Assembly (NCBI RefSeq): GCF_028769735.1 | Contig: NC_088186.1 | Location: 9,827,001-9,891,000 of the forward strand | Length of the DNA stretch: 64,000 nucleotides | Reading direction: 5' to 3' | From: Zonotrichia leucophrys gambelii | Lineage: Eukaryota; Chordata; Aves; Passeriformes; Passerellidae | Part shown: positions 14,201 through 24,000 of the stretch, piece after piece | How the letters are laid out: the number at the start of each line of letters is the position of its first letter | Position numbering within the stretch: position 1 is the first letter of the stretch | The notes under the pieces: generated by a model | Databases searched by the model: none | What the model was told of the DNA's origin: nothing | What the model saw: only the letters and a program-made list of their open reading frames with translations | Translations under genes and position numbers: made by a program

Positions 14201-17200
14201 CCTTTTTATCTCCCAGATTCCTGCTGGGCATCAGCAAACAGTTAAACTTTTCCAAGTTCTTGAAGTCTCACTAAGCACTGCTTTTTTAAATATGGAGCAT
14301 AATTAAAGATCTTTTCAAAGCAAGGTTTGGAAAGGAAGGTGCTTCGCACAGGAAGGGCTTGTTCACCCCAAAAGACACAGGAGCTGCTCACTAAAACCAG
14401 CATCAGGTTTTGACACCCCAAAAAAGAAAGAAGATTGATTTTAACAAACAACTGCAGCTCCCTGCTCACAAGAACAGTCTGTTTCTGCCCAGTTCAGGCC
14501 AAAATCAAGTTTATGAAAACCCCGACACAGCTACAAAACAGAACTCTTGTTTTTGGCTGGTTGCCTTGGAGACACAGAGTGATCTCTTGGGAAGAAACCA
14601 AGGAATGCATCTTAATACGAGCTCCTTCCTTTTCAGGCATCAACACTCAGCCTTATTACCCAGAGTACAGCCACAAACATCCTCTAGGTCAAGAGTAAAC
14701 AGAAATCTTTCCATTTGTCTCCCATCAGCATCTTCTAGACCCTGGCTACAAAGTCATACCCTGTGCTTGACTGAGCAGGAAGGAACTGAAAGAAAAAAAA
14801 TGGGTGTTTCTCCCATACCACATTTAACTTCACCCAGAAACTCGTGTCTTGACTCCTTTCCTTCAGCTCCATCTTATTTTTCAAAGGATCCCTATTTGCC
14901 TCAGCTTCCTGAGTTCTGCAAATATAACAGGCAGTTTCTCCTTTGCCTTTTAATCTCTCTCCTCTCAGAAACCAAATGTTTGCACAAGTCCTCCTGCAGC
15001 ACGACCCCACACACAGCTCTTAGGGCACAGCTCTGTGTGCACATTGCAGTGTTTGGCACCTCAGCTGCACAGCAGGGCAGATAATGCTGTTAAGCTGATA
15101 AGAACAGGGGCAGAGAAGCTCCATGACCTGCCCAATGTCACACAAATCCACCACTGACACACAAAACAGTAGTTAACCAATATCACATGATATTTTAGGC
15201 TGGGAAAGGTCCTCTGGAGGTCTCTAGCCCAAATTCCTGACTTCAGCAAGACTGACTTGCCAGTTGCTCAAAGCTTTTCCCTGGCAAGTTTCAGACAGCT
15301 CCAAGGCTGGACATGCCACGACTTCTCTGGGTTTGACCAACCCAAAAACAATTCAGTCACTGCACTGGATTTGTGCTCATCTCCCTCCCTCCTTTTTGTA
15401 CTGTTAAGGATACCTTCCACTGGGCACCACTTAACTGGTTTTACTTGAGGCTTTGTTCCTTGTGCCCCAACAGCATCCCCTGCTCAGAAAAATCAGCTCC
15501 TCAGCTCCATCAGATGTAGGGCTGACCCAAATATGACCATCCCACAAGATTCTCTCTGTGCCCTCTGCTCCATCCTAAGAGCACTCATAACTGTAACATG
15601 CTGTATTAATATTTTCACCCTTTTACCACAAACCTGATTTGGTGTAAATCAAATTAACACCTCATATTGAACCTGAACAGAGCTAAAACAGCCGCAATGA
15701 GTGCAAGCCAGCAGGTGTTTAGGCAGCAGAACAACTCCAGTCTGACCAAGCACTTCCCTGTAGGAAAACAAGGAAAAACTTCAGGAGCACTGAGCAAGAA
15801 TCAACACTCCTGCTCATTTGCTTGTTCTATCTCTCAAGCTGCTCCAGACCTGCTCCCTGCATTAGTCACCATCAAATTACCACAGGCTGCATGTGCTTAG
15901 GGAGGAATTTGACAGCGTTAAGCCAGGGAAGCAGCACTGCCTGCCTCCCTTCAAATGAGATGCATCCTGCTCAAAGGATTGCCTCAAATTATAATGCTCA
16001 GTGCCTCAGGCACCCATGTGCATTCAGTCCCTCAGTTATCTACTTGGATTTGGGTAACGGAAATGTCCCACCATGATTCCCACTATGGAAAAGTACGTCA
16101 CATTACAGCCCTAAAAGTCGGGATCTGCCACCTCAGTGTGCTGCCTTCAGAGCCCAACAACTCTCCACACTCCTCTTGTCACGTCCAGATGCATTTCACC
16201 AAGCTCTACAAAGATTAATTTTCAATTTAGGGCTCACAACGATCTCTGTTACTCCCCAAGCCGTGAGAAAATCTGGCATTCACTGACTCCAAAAGCATTT
16301 GGAGCAATCAGCATCTCCTGGATCGTCAGAGCTGTAGCTGCACATTCAGAAGGAGCAGGTGGTATAATCCTATCAATGGGAGTTAAGTTCTCGCTGATCT
16401 CTTTCTGCCTAATTGAGACCTAATTCTTGAGCCTCTATCAATAGATCACTAATGAGGGGAAGACACCATTGACACTGCTGGGAGACCACGGGCAGCTCAA
16501 CATGTCCAGCCCCTCAGACACAGCGAGCAGAGCAGAGCGGGAGGGCAAGCCCACAGCTGCTCCAAGCACGCAGCTCCCCCTGATTTCCTAAATTCCTGAA
16601 ATACTTCACTTTCCATTATCGTATCTCCAAGAAGGGCTGGGGTGGGAGAGGCCCTGCAGCTGTCACAGGGCATATCCCACCCTCAGCCGCTTTGTGGGAC
16701 AGTCCCCAGTGTCCCCTCCCTGAGGGCAAATTCTGTTTAACACACCAAGTTCCATCTCCCAGCTGTGGTTCCCCTTTAGGAACCCTTTAAACTTCCAGGA
16801 GACAGTAAAAGCAAATAAGGCACTGGGCTTGCAGAGTTGCAAACTCTCCTAATATTGGATACCATGAGAAATATTAATCCCTGGTTCCCTCCTCACCACT
16901 CTGAAATGTCCTTCGCATCAGTGTGGTGGAGTTCCACCTTCCCTCTCCTGTTTTCCAGTCCGTTTTACCCCCAGCTTCAGCCAGCTCTGAGGGCAGCCTC
17001 TGGCTCCCACGAGGGGCAAACACACTGCTCTGTTCCCAGCAGTGCCTCATGAGCAGCCAAACCCAAAGCAGCCCTGGCACTCACAGCCTGGCTGCTGAGC
17101 ACAGAGTGCCCGGTTACCTTCTTGCGCCGTGAGCCCGTCTTGCTCATGCAGGACCTCTCCAGGGACAGGTACCCCCCGATCACTTCGATCTCGTTCACCG

Positions 17201-19316
17201 TGGGGTAGCGCTTTTTATGGGGTACCCCCACTTGAGGCCCATCAGCGTTCTCCACGGCTTTGCCTCTTGCTTTGCTCTCCTCCTCCTCCTCCTCTTCCTC
17301 CCGCTGCGGCCTTCCGCTGGCATCGGGGACAGCCTGCAGCCCCGGGGCCACGGGCTTCCTTTTGGGCACGACAGTGAAGGTGCTGCCTCCCCTCTGCTGA
17401 GGGGCAGAGTGCGGTCTGTAGAGGGGCACAGAGGAAAACTCCATCTCCAGGTCGGGGCCAGCTCCTCCGGGCTGATCCGCCAAGCTCCCCGTCCTCGCAG
17501 CCGGGCCAGCCCCGCTGTCCGGCTCCACAATGTCATCGATGTAAGTCACGGGTACCAGAGGTTCCAGAGGCGCCGCTGGGGAAGTGATGGGCTCTTCCTG
17601 CTCGGGGGCGGGAGCCCTCGGGGGCTCCGGGGGTGCCTTCTCCTCCGCGGGCGGTGGCGGCGGCCCCGGCCTGGCAATCTGCGCCGGCGGCCGAGCCGGG
17701 CTGCCCTCCCGGCGGGGCACGAACACGAAGGAATTGCGCGAATTCAGGCGCAGCTTGGCCAGAGCCTGTGCCTGCAGGTCGTGGGCTGGAATGGCCGCCA
17801 GGTCGGGTTTGGGGGCCGGGAGGATTTCGAAGGAGCCCCCGGCCCGGGGGGCTGAGGCGGAGAGCGGCCGAACGGCGCCGGTGGCACTGGGGGCCGGACT
17901 GGCACTGGGCAGGGGCGACACGGCCACCTCGGCCTCCTCCGGCTTTGGCCTCCTGGCGTTGGCTCTGGCATGGGAAGGGCTGGTGGATGGCACTGGTGGC
18001 CCCTTGGGCGTTGCGGGGCGGCCGGCGGGGACAGCGCCGGGCTCGGGGACGCGGGCGCTGGGGAGCTGCCCCCGGGGTGTGACCGTGAAGGAGTTGGAGC
18101 TGATCTTGTGGACAAAGCAGTTGGCCTGAGGGGCCGCAGCCTTGGGGGCAGCTGGGGCCGCCTGGGGGGCTGCAGCCCGGGGGGGAGCCGGGGCGGGCTG
18201 GGGGGCTGCGGGCTCGGGGGTGAAAGCCCGGGGGGCAGCCGGTGTGGGCTGGGGGGACACGGGCTGGGGGGTGACAACCGGGGGCGGGGGGGCGGGCGGG
18301 GGGGTGACAGCCCGCGGGGGTGCCGTGGGTTGGGGAGTGCCAGGCCGGGGAGGTGCCGTGGGCTGGGGAGTGACAGCCCGAGGGGAAACCGAGGGCGGGG
18401 GAGTGACAACCCGTGGAGGGGCCGCGGGCGGGGGGGTGACAGCCCGGGGGGAAGCCGGCGGCAGGACTGTGGTGGGCTGGGGGGCCGCCGGCACCGCTGG
18501 AGGGGTGGCGGCCCGGGGGGGAGCCGGGAGCGGCGGAGGGGTGGCCGGGACGGCGGGCGGAGATGCCGGTCCCGCCTTTGGCGCCGGAGCCCGGGGGAAG
18601 CCGGGCCCTTTCTGGAGGGGCGTGGGGGCGCGGGGGGAGCCGGGCCCCGCGGGCGGAGCGGGCGGCACGGCCCGGGCAGCACCCGGTCCCACCTGCGGCG
18701 GAGCCGCGGCCCCGCCGGTCCCGGGCAGCGCGTCCCCAACGCGGCGACGGCGGCCCCGCGGCCGCTGCCCGAACTTCTCCAGGAGGCGGCTGACGGTGCC
18801 CGGCTCGGCCGCCTCGAGCGGCTCCGGCGGCTCGGCCGTCTCGTAGATGACGACCTGGTCGGCGCGGATCTCGGCGAGCGCGGCGCCGCGCCGGGCCAGC
18901 AGCTCCCGCAGCGGGTCGGCGCCGGCCGGGTCCCGGCGGCGGGCGGGCGGCGCATCCCCCGCGGCGAAGCAGGCGGCGGGGTCGGCGCGGGACTCGATGA
19001 TGAGGATGTTGTCGGCGCGGATGGTGCGGATGCCGGGCACGGCGCTGTACAGCTCCAGCAGCTGCTGCAGCGGCCGCGCCGCGCCGCCGGGCCCGGGCCG
19101 CCCCTGCCGCAGCCGGCGCCGCTCGCTCTCCAGCCGCATGAAGGGGTTCTCGCGGAGCGGGCCCAGGCTCTCCGCCACCACCAGCCGCTCCCCGGCCGGG
19201 GGCTCGGGCTCGCCGCCCGCCCCGGCCAGCTTGGCCCGCTTGCGCTCCAGGATCTCTCGCTGCCAGGCGGGCGCTGCCCGCGGCCCGGCGCCGAGCGGCG
19301 GCTCCGCGCTGCTCAT
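2167..19316 (-). CDS. TPRN: Taperin (TPRN), complete gene, four coding exons
   Basis: Coding segments are 19316-17118, 3549-3372, 3172-3045 and 2229-2167; they join in frame to 855 residues. Recognition rests on the N-terminal WQREILERKRAKL block (18-30), the LGPLRENPFMRLESERRR block (51-68), the PP1-docking-type KISF (735-738) followed by FEYPSESSL, the SSYTPKHSV block, and the C terminus ending SEPALYF. These match mammalian taperin as I remember it. Between residues about 200 and 400 the protein is very rich in Pro and Ala, which explains much of its excess over the roughly 711-residue human protein. An acidic run follows at 673-680. Taperin is known as an actin-associated protein at the base of hair-cell stereocilia and a nuclear docking partner of PP1; human mutations cause deafness DFNB79. 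No signal peptide or membrane segment is visible. All introns are GT-AG. Confidence 0.95.
2375..2845 (-). mobile_element. CR1 LINE 3' fragment in TPRN intron 3
   Basis: Read on the minus strand, this shows the standard chicken-repeat-1 3' region: a segment on AGGAGGCCATGGAGATGCTCC and gagctggggctgctcacctggag, then the nontranslated end with GTTGGAACAAGGTGGG and CCCTTCCAACCCAAACC. The terminal short repeats have decayed. The element is 5'-truncated, as most avian CR1 copies are. Confidence 0.9.
3045..3172 (-). CDS. TPRN: TPRN coding exon 3 (residues 793-835)
   Basis: It encodes LSSYTPKHSVKFSEWQEQK and ends QGNQVM at donor ATG|GTGAGC. The acceptor is a tandem NAGNAG (TTCCAGCAG). Using the first AG starts the exon at 3172 and adds one Ala; using the second starts it at 3169. 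Both keep the frame. The block matches the conserved SSYTPKHSV segment of mammalian taperin. Confidence 0.93.
3372..3549 (-). CDS. TPRN: TPRN coding exon 2 (residues 734-792, PP1-docking exon)
   Basis: The acceptor is TTGTCAG|ATGAAG and the donor is TCAG|GTGAGT; length 178 nt, phase 0 in and phase 1 out. It encodes MKISFNETSLQ, then FEYPSESSL, an acidic stretch (EEDEEEE) and TFYIPRP. KISF is the RVxF-class PP1-docking motif reported for taperin; here it starts on the second residue of the exon, with basic RRKK supplied by exon 1. Confidence 0.94.
6870..6940. repeat. AT-rich low-complexity tract
   Basis: Interleaved ATATAT, TTTATA and AATAAAT words form an imperfect AT-rich tract in TPRN intron 1. 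Confidence 0.8.
8071..8345 (-). mobile_element. CR1 LINE 3' fragment in TPRN intron 1
   Basis: The plus strand reads GGATCACAGAACATCC, then TGGGAGGGACCCTCCAGGAT, a GCCCAGCCCCTGCC block and the usual GGCAGCGCTGCCC-like stretch. This is the reverse complement of a CR1 3' end. It is GC-rich, diverged and 5'-truncated. Confidence 0.8.
15190..15260 (-). mobile_element. Short old CR1 fragment
   Basis: The stretch TAGGCTGGGAAAGGTCCTCT GGAGGTCTCTAGCCCAA resembles the reverse complement of the CR1 3' end. It is short and diverged, and the boundaries are uncertain. Confidence 0.5.
17118..19316 (-). CDS. TPRN: TPRN coding exon 1 (residues 1-733)
   Basis: The ATG at 19316-19314 lies in a near-ideal Kozak context (GCCGCC before ATGA) and starts MSSAEPP, a few residues before the conserved WQREILERKRAKL block. 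The frame is open upstream to 19757, but that part does not resemble taperin. The exon ends in phase 0 after GSRRKK at donor AAG|GTAACC (17117-17116). Residues 80-112 and 133-164 look like two copies of one unit (P-L-x-x-L-L ... IRAD ... I-x-E/Y-E). Residues 289-353 are an 11-residue Pro-rich tandem repeat. Four [ST]-F-x-[VIF]-x-P motifs fall at 409, 495, 529 and 646. If the donor is not used, the frame runs on to a stop at 16977. Confidence 0.95.
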
Positions 19317-19560
19317 GGCGGCGGCGCTGGGGCTCTGCGGGCCGGGCCCCGCCGCACCGGGGCGGCCCCGCGGCACCGCCCCCGGGCCGGGCAGGGCCGT
19401 CCCCGCGGGGCCGGGGCGGGGCCGGAGGTGTGCCGGGGCCGCCCCGCTCCGCGCCGGGGTGAGCGCTCCGCCCCAGCTGCCCCGGACAAGGGCTCCGGGG
19501 CTGCCGGACAGCGGCGGGGCCCGGGCACGGTGATGTGACTGAGGTCGTGCCGCATCCCCC
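17150..19560 (-). promoter_or_regulatory. TPRN: TPRN CpG island and TATA-less promoter region
   Basis: CpG density and GC content are far above the surrounding sequence across the whole of exon 1 and about 250 bases upstream. GC-box cores (GGGGCGGGGC near 19413-19422, CCGCCCC near 19467) lie 100-150 bases upstream of the ATG. No TATA box was seen. The transcription start is therefore probably diffuse within about 19330-19500; its exact position cannot be read from sequence. Confidence 0.7.
18258..18452 (-). repeat. TPRN: 33-bp coding minisatellite, 11-residue Pro-rich units in TPRN
   Basis: Residues 289-343 are five consecutive 11-residue units of the form [SP]PR-x-x-TP-x-P-x-x, such as SPRAVTPPPAA, PPRVVTPPPSV and PPRPGTPQPTA; a decayed sixth unit follows to about 353. 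The period of 33 bp keeps the frame. The plus (template) strand is correspondingly G-rich, with many runs of 4-7 G. Confidence 0.85.
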
Positions 19561-19984
19561 GGCTGGGAACCGGCCGGGCCCCGCCGCCCCATCGCCCTCC
19601 CCTCATCGAAGAGACCCCCGGCCCGGGACACGAGCCATGGTGATGGACACAGAATCCCAAAAAATACAAAACACCCATATGTGCCCATTCCCCCATCCCG
19701 AACTGGTCCGTCTGGTGCCAGCCGAGGGTAGGCTCGATAAACGCTTTTCGGGGTCACCTCCTTCGCAGGCGGAGCAGGTGCCTGTGCAGGAACAGGGAAC
19801 CAGCCCCTGACTCTGGAGCACTGTCTGTGCTACCCGGACCGCCAGAGGAGTGTTTTAGGGAGAGCTCTGAGGACACAAGTGGAGTTTTCCATGGCACATG
19901 GCAGCAGAGCGGGAAAACACTTTTCCTATTTTGCTCTTTGCTGCTCAGAGAGGTCGTGGAGACATCCCAAACCCACCTGGAAGC

Positions 19985-20098
19985 GTTCCCGTGTCACCTG
20001 CTCCGAGTGACCCTGTCTTGGCAGGGGGCTGCACAGGACGACCTCCAGAGGTCCCGTCCAACCCCAGCTATTCTGTGATTCAGTAATTCAGTGATTCA
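19985..20098 (+). mobile_element. CR1 LINE 3' terminus
   Basis: The plus strand reads GACCTCCAGAGGTCCCGTCC, then AACCCCAGCTATTCTGTGAT, followed by degenerate TTCAGTAATTCAGTGATTC. This is the CR1 3' UTR with its terminal ATTCTRTGA-type short repeats. The copy is 5'-truncated and lies about 0.7 kb upstream of the TPRN start codon. Confidence 0.85.
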
Positions 20099-20475
20099 TT
20101 GGCAGCCACTTGTTGGACACAGAAGTGCCGCCGCGGCGTTATTTCCAGTCAGCGCCTGTTATCAGCCGCCCGCAGGTGCCTTTGGGAAGTGTGCGCAATC
20201 AGGAAACCATCGCTCGGCAGCGCAGCAGCGCTTCCCACGCCTCCCGAATCCTTCCCTGGCAGACCCGGGGGACACGGCACGCGTGACATCCAATTACCTT
20301 TGGGCAGGGCTCGGGGAGGTCCCCGAGCCGCGCCCGGCCCGCACTGCCCCCGCTGGAGCCCAAAGCGCAGCTGTGTTTACGGGAGCAGCTCCGTGTCCTG
20401 CTGATAACGCTGCTACCTTTGCACTGCGAGCCACAACAGAGCAATCGCTCCCTCTTCAAACGAGACCTGGCAATG

Positions 20476-20480
20476 ATACC
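20476..20480. repeat. Target-site duplication, left copy (ATACC)
   Basis: This 5-bp direct repeat pairs with 21082-21086 around the solo LTR at 20481-21081. Confidence 0.75.
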
Positions 20481-21081
20481 TGTGAAAAACGCCCATCACT
20501 TGTTTCTAAAATGTTAAAAGTTTAATAGTAATAAAACGGTTATTTAAAAATAGTAATACAATTAGAGTAATAACAATTTGGACAAATTGAATTAGGACAA
20601 TATGAGACAATAAATACAAAGAGTTACGGATGTCCGGGTACCTTTTTCTGGGCAAGGACAAACGTTAACAAAGGATTAACCCTTAAAAGCAATAGCCTGT
20701 TGCATATTCATACACTTCATACATGATGCATAAATTCCATTCAAACACAGGATTCTGTCTGGTCATCGTCAACTTCTTCCTCTTAATCCTAACAGCGCCT
20801 TCGAGGCGGGAAGAAGTTTGTTTCTTCTGATAAGAGAGCAATAAATTCTTTTTCTCTGAAAGATTCAGGTGTCCTGTGGCTGCTATCTCGCTGCGAGTCC
20901 TTTCTTTAAAAAAAGTATCCTACACAGCATCATTTCTATTTTAACATTTTGTTATAACCTAAAACTGTATTTAACACAGTATTTAAGATAATTAATACAG
21001 CATCACTTTCTAACACAACACATACAATATTCATTTGCATATTTGCGAAAAGCCAATCATAAAATACACGCATTTTCCACA
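20481..21081 (-). mobile_element. Solo LTR, ERVL-like, with 5-bp target-site duplication
   Basis: This 601-bp element begins TGTGAAAAAC and ends TTTTCCACA, a short imperfect terminal inverted repeat with TG...CA ends. It is flanked by the direct repeat ATACC (20476-20480 and 21082-21086). Read on the minus strand it has a TTTTATGATTGGCTTTTCGC start, an AGAATTTATTGCTC block and GGTACCCGGACATCCGTAAC, which I associate with passerine ERVL-type LTRs. The 5-bp duplication agrees with ERVL or ERV1 integration. No internal gag or pol sequence adjoins it, so it is a solo LTR. The family name was not verified. Confidence 0.85.
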
Positions 21082-21099
21082 ATACCACTGGGAACAGCT

Positions 21100-24000
21100 T
21101 TTATTGCCGCGGTTCCCCTGCCCGGTGCCCGCGGGGCTGCGGAGCGGCGCTCTGGGCAGGAGGCAGCTCCAGCCTTTCACCTCAAATAACTCCGGGTGCT
21201 GAGAGGCTCACGCATGACCTGCTGTACTCCTGGAGCTCGGCTCCATCACGCTCCATCTGCCTCCAGCAGGCCCGCAGCGTGCCCGGGGCTGGGATAAAGC
21301 GGAGCGAGCGGGCAGAGACATTTCCCCGCCTCTGGTGACTCACGGCTCAGGCACGTCCCGAGCCCACAATGTGCCTTTGTGCCCGGGGATCTCAATGGAT
21401 TTCTCTTTCGTGGTCTTGTCTGGTTGGCTTTTGAGCCTGTGTAAAGCCCGTAAATCCTGAAATAATGGATCCCACACAGTTTTGCTGCACCTGGCGCAAA
21501 GAAAACGCCTCCCTTTGTGGACATTGAACCTGACATCTGCTGGTTTCACTGCATTGCCCGCCTGCCTTTAGAACAAAACAATAAATCCAACCATTATTCA
21601 TCCCCTCCCCTGCCAGTCAGGATTTGAGAGCCTTCCATCATTTCTGTCAAGTGCTCCGAGCCCCGGCTGAGTCAGTGGAACCGTGTCAAGGGCTGGGCAG
21701 CGGGACTTGGCCGGCGAGCAGAGCCTGGAGCTAATCCCGATGTGTTCGCACCCAGGGAACCCCGGCCCAGTGCCCGGGGCTGCTCCCGGGAATCCCGCTC
21801 GTGCTTTGGCACAGGAGGGAACGCTCGGTTACAAAAGCCAGGTGTGATGATGACAGGGCCAGCACTGGCAGGCTGTGATGGCAAAGTGCCACGGACAGAG
21901 CCGGGCACGGACAGAGCCGGGCACGGACAGAGCCGGGCACGGCTGGTGCGGCTGCGGAGCTGCAGGAGGAGGGGGCAGGGACAGCACGGCAGGGCTGGGG
22001 CTGAGGAACAGCCCCAAGTACCCCCAGGGGATGGGGGGACAGGGGGAGAGCAGGGCCCAGCACGACTCTGGGTGATTTCACCTTAAACTCAGCTCCCACT
22101 CCAGTGTGTGTCCATCACCCACTGGTGCAACAGAGCACTGAGGCAGAGGCAAAAAGCAACAGAGAAAAGTAACCCCTTGTAACTGGGCTGCTGCAGCAAA
22201 TTTGAATTTGTACCTCCTGGTGCTGATTTAAAACCAGGAGACATGGAATGGTTCCAGGATAAAGGATAAAGAATCTGGATGATCTTTCTGGGCACCAGGC
22301 CCTCCAGTCACCAGTGGTGCCACAAGGTTGTGCAGTGGGTGGAAAGGGATCAAAGGTGATTTCTGTCATCTGTCACACAGCTGAGGTGAATATGGCACGT
22401 CCCACCTTACTGTGGTGGTGGCACATGGAGAATATCTCAAATGGGGAGGGTGGAGAAACAGAGGCTGAGATCCCAGGGCTGAAGAAAAATGGCCCAAATG
22501 ACAGAGCTGTCCAGCCTGTTTCTCTTTGTGCTGAGGGGCTGCAGTTACCACATCTATCAGAGGATGATCATGCAGGTGACTGTCAGCATTGGAGATAAGG
22601 GGAAAATTGCAGCTGGGAGTTCAAGCCAGTGGCAGTTCACTCAAACAGGCCCGGGGGAGAGAAAGTGCTCTATCAGAATTCATTCATTGCCTTCTGCCCT
22701 CCTGGGTTCGTGCTGTTTTGGAGCCAGTCTGTTTTCCCCAGGGGGATTACCAGGCCTTTAACCTCCCTTGGATTTCCCCAGGGCCCTGTTCCTGTGTCTG
22801 GGAGGGTGCTCAGGGATTAGCCTTCCTCCCAGGAAGAGGCACAATCCCTAATGCGCTCTAAATTCCTTAGCACCCCATGCTCACTAAGCTGCAGATGCTG
22901 CTGGAACCTGAATCACTCTGAGCTATCCCTGTCCTATCCCCAGGACTGGATTTGTGGCTCTCACATGGTCCCTTGTTTAATTATCAGGATTTTTTTGTTT
23001 CTTCCCCTTTTAGCTGCACCTGGGCCTCTTGTTCCTCATGAGCTCTGCTCCTTGTGTTCAGCTGCTGCCATGCAGAGGTGCCCAGTGCCTGTAATCCCTT
23101 CACCTGCACCATAGGTTCATCACACCTCATTTCCCTCACACAGCATCTGCCAGGTGCCATTTCCTGGGTTTATAAGCTCAGCCAGAGAACGACAATAACA
23201 ACAACAAAAACGAGAAAAAAGCAGCTTTCCCAGAAACGTTTATTTTTATTAAATCGTGTCTTTAGCCCTAGAAACATTTGTGTACTTGAGGCCTGGTTAT
23301 CCCACTCAAAGCAGCAGAGCCCCAGAGAAAGCAGAGGTGGCAGAGGGCTCCTGAGGTGAGGCAGGACTGGCCCCAGCCCAGGGCAGCAGCAGCAGCCAGA
23401 AACCACACTGGGGTGCTGGGGTCACTGGAACCTTTCTCGCTTTTCCAAGGAGCCAGCCTGCTGCTCCAGGGCCCACTGAGGCTGGGAGAGCACAGTCTTT
23501 GCTTTCAAAACTCTCCATTTGCCTCAAGACCATTTTGGCCCCAAACCAGCACGTCCCAGGGCTCTCTTGTGCCCAGCATTTCCAGCTCCTTATGGCCCTG
23601 CTGTGCCTCCAGCTTCCTGCGGGCGTGGGAGAGCAGGGAGGGCTCCGGGTGCCCAGGCAGGTCTGTGTGGCTGCAGCCACCCTGCCCTGCACTCGAGCTG
23701 GGGTTGGGAAGGAGCAGGACTCTGTCAGCTCCTCTGAACCCCACAGAGAGCAGGGGCAGAATCAGCAGAGTGGTTTATCTTCACAAGGTTTGTCAGCTGA
23801 TCAATTCCACTGAAGTGGTCTGGGGGTCCCCCTCTTATTTTGATAACATTGCTTCTTTTTCTGTGAAAGCTGAAGGAAACTTGCTCAATCATCTCAGAGT
23901 TTAGGGGCATTACTGGATATAACATCTCCTTGTCCACATTTACCAGACCCATTGTCACCCTTTCCTTTTCTCCTTGCTACTCAGGCATCGAGTTTTCTGT

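Larger units (their letters stand above)
3550..17117 (-). other. TPRN: TPRN intron 1
   Basis: This 13.6-kb intron lies between the exon 1 donor (GTAACC) and the exon 2 acceptor (TTGTCAG). It holds CR1 remnants near 8071-8345 and 15190-15260 and an AT-rich low-complexity patch at 6870-6940. Otherwise it has only unannotated sequence and chance reading frames. I found no nested gene. Confidence 0.8.

Noticed and set aside
17744..18955. Minus-strand 403-codon Pro/Arg-rich frame
   Set aside because: It overlaps TPRN exon 1 in another frame of the same strand. The taperin frame has the conserved motifs, and this one results from base composition.
17970..19538. Plus-strand open frame of 522 codons over TPRN exon 1, rich in Gly and Arg
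   Set aside because: It is the antisense shadow of a GC-rich exon in which stop codons are rare. It has no independent start context, splice structure or family resemblance.
19317..19757. Extension of the taperin start upstream of 19316 in the same frame
   Set aside because: The residues upstream of MSSAEPP do not resemble taperin, and the ATG at 19316 has a near-ideal initiation context within the CpG-island promoter.
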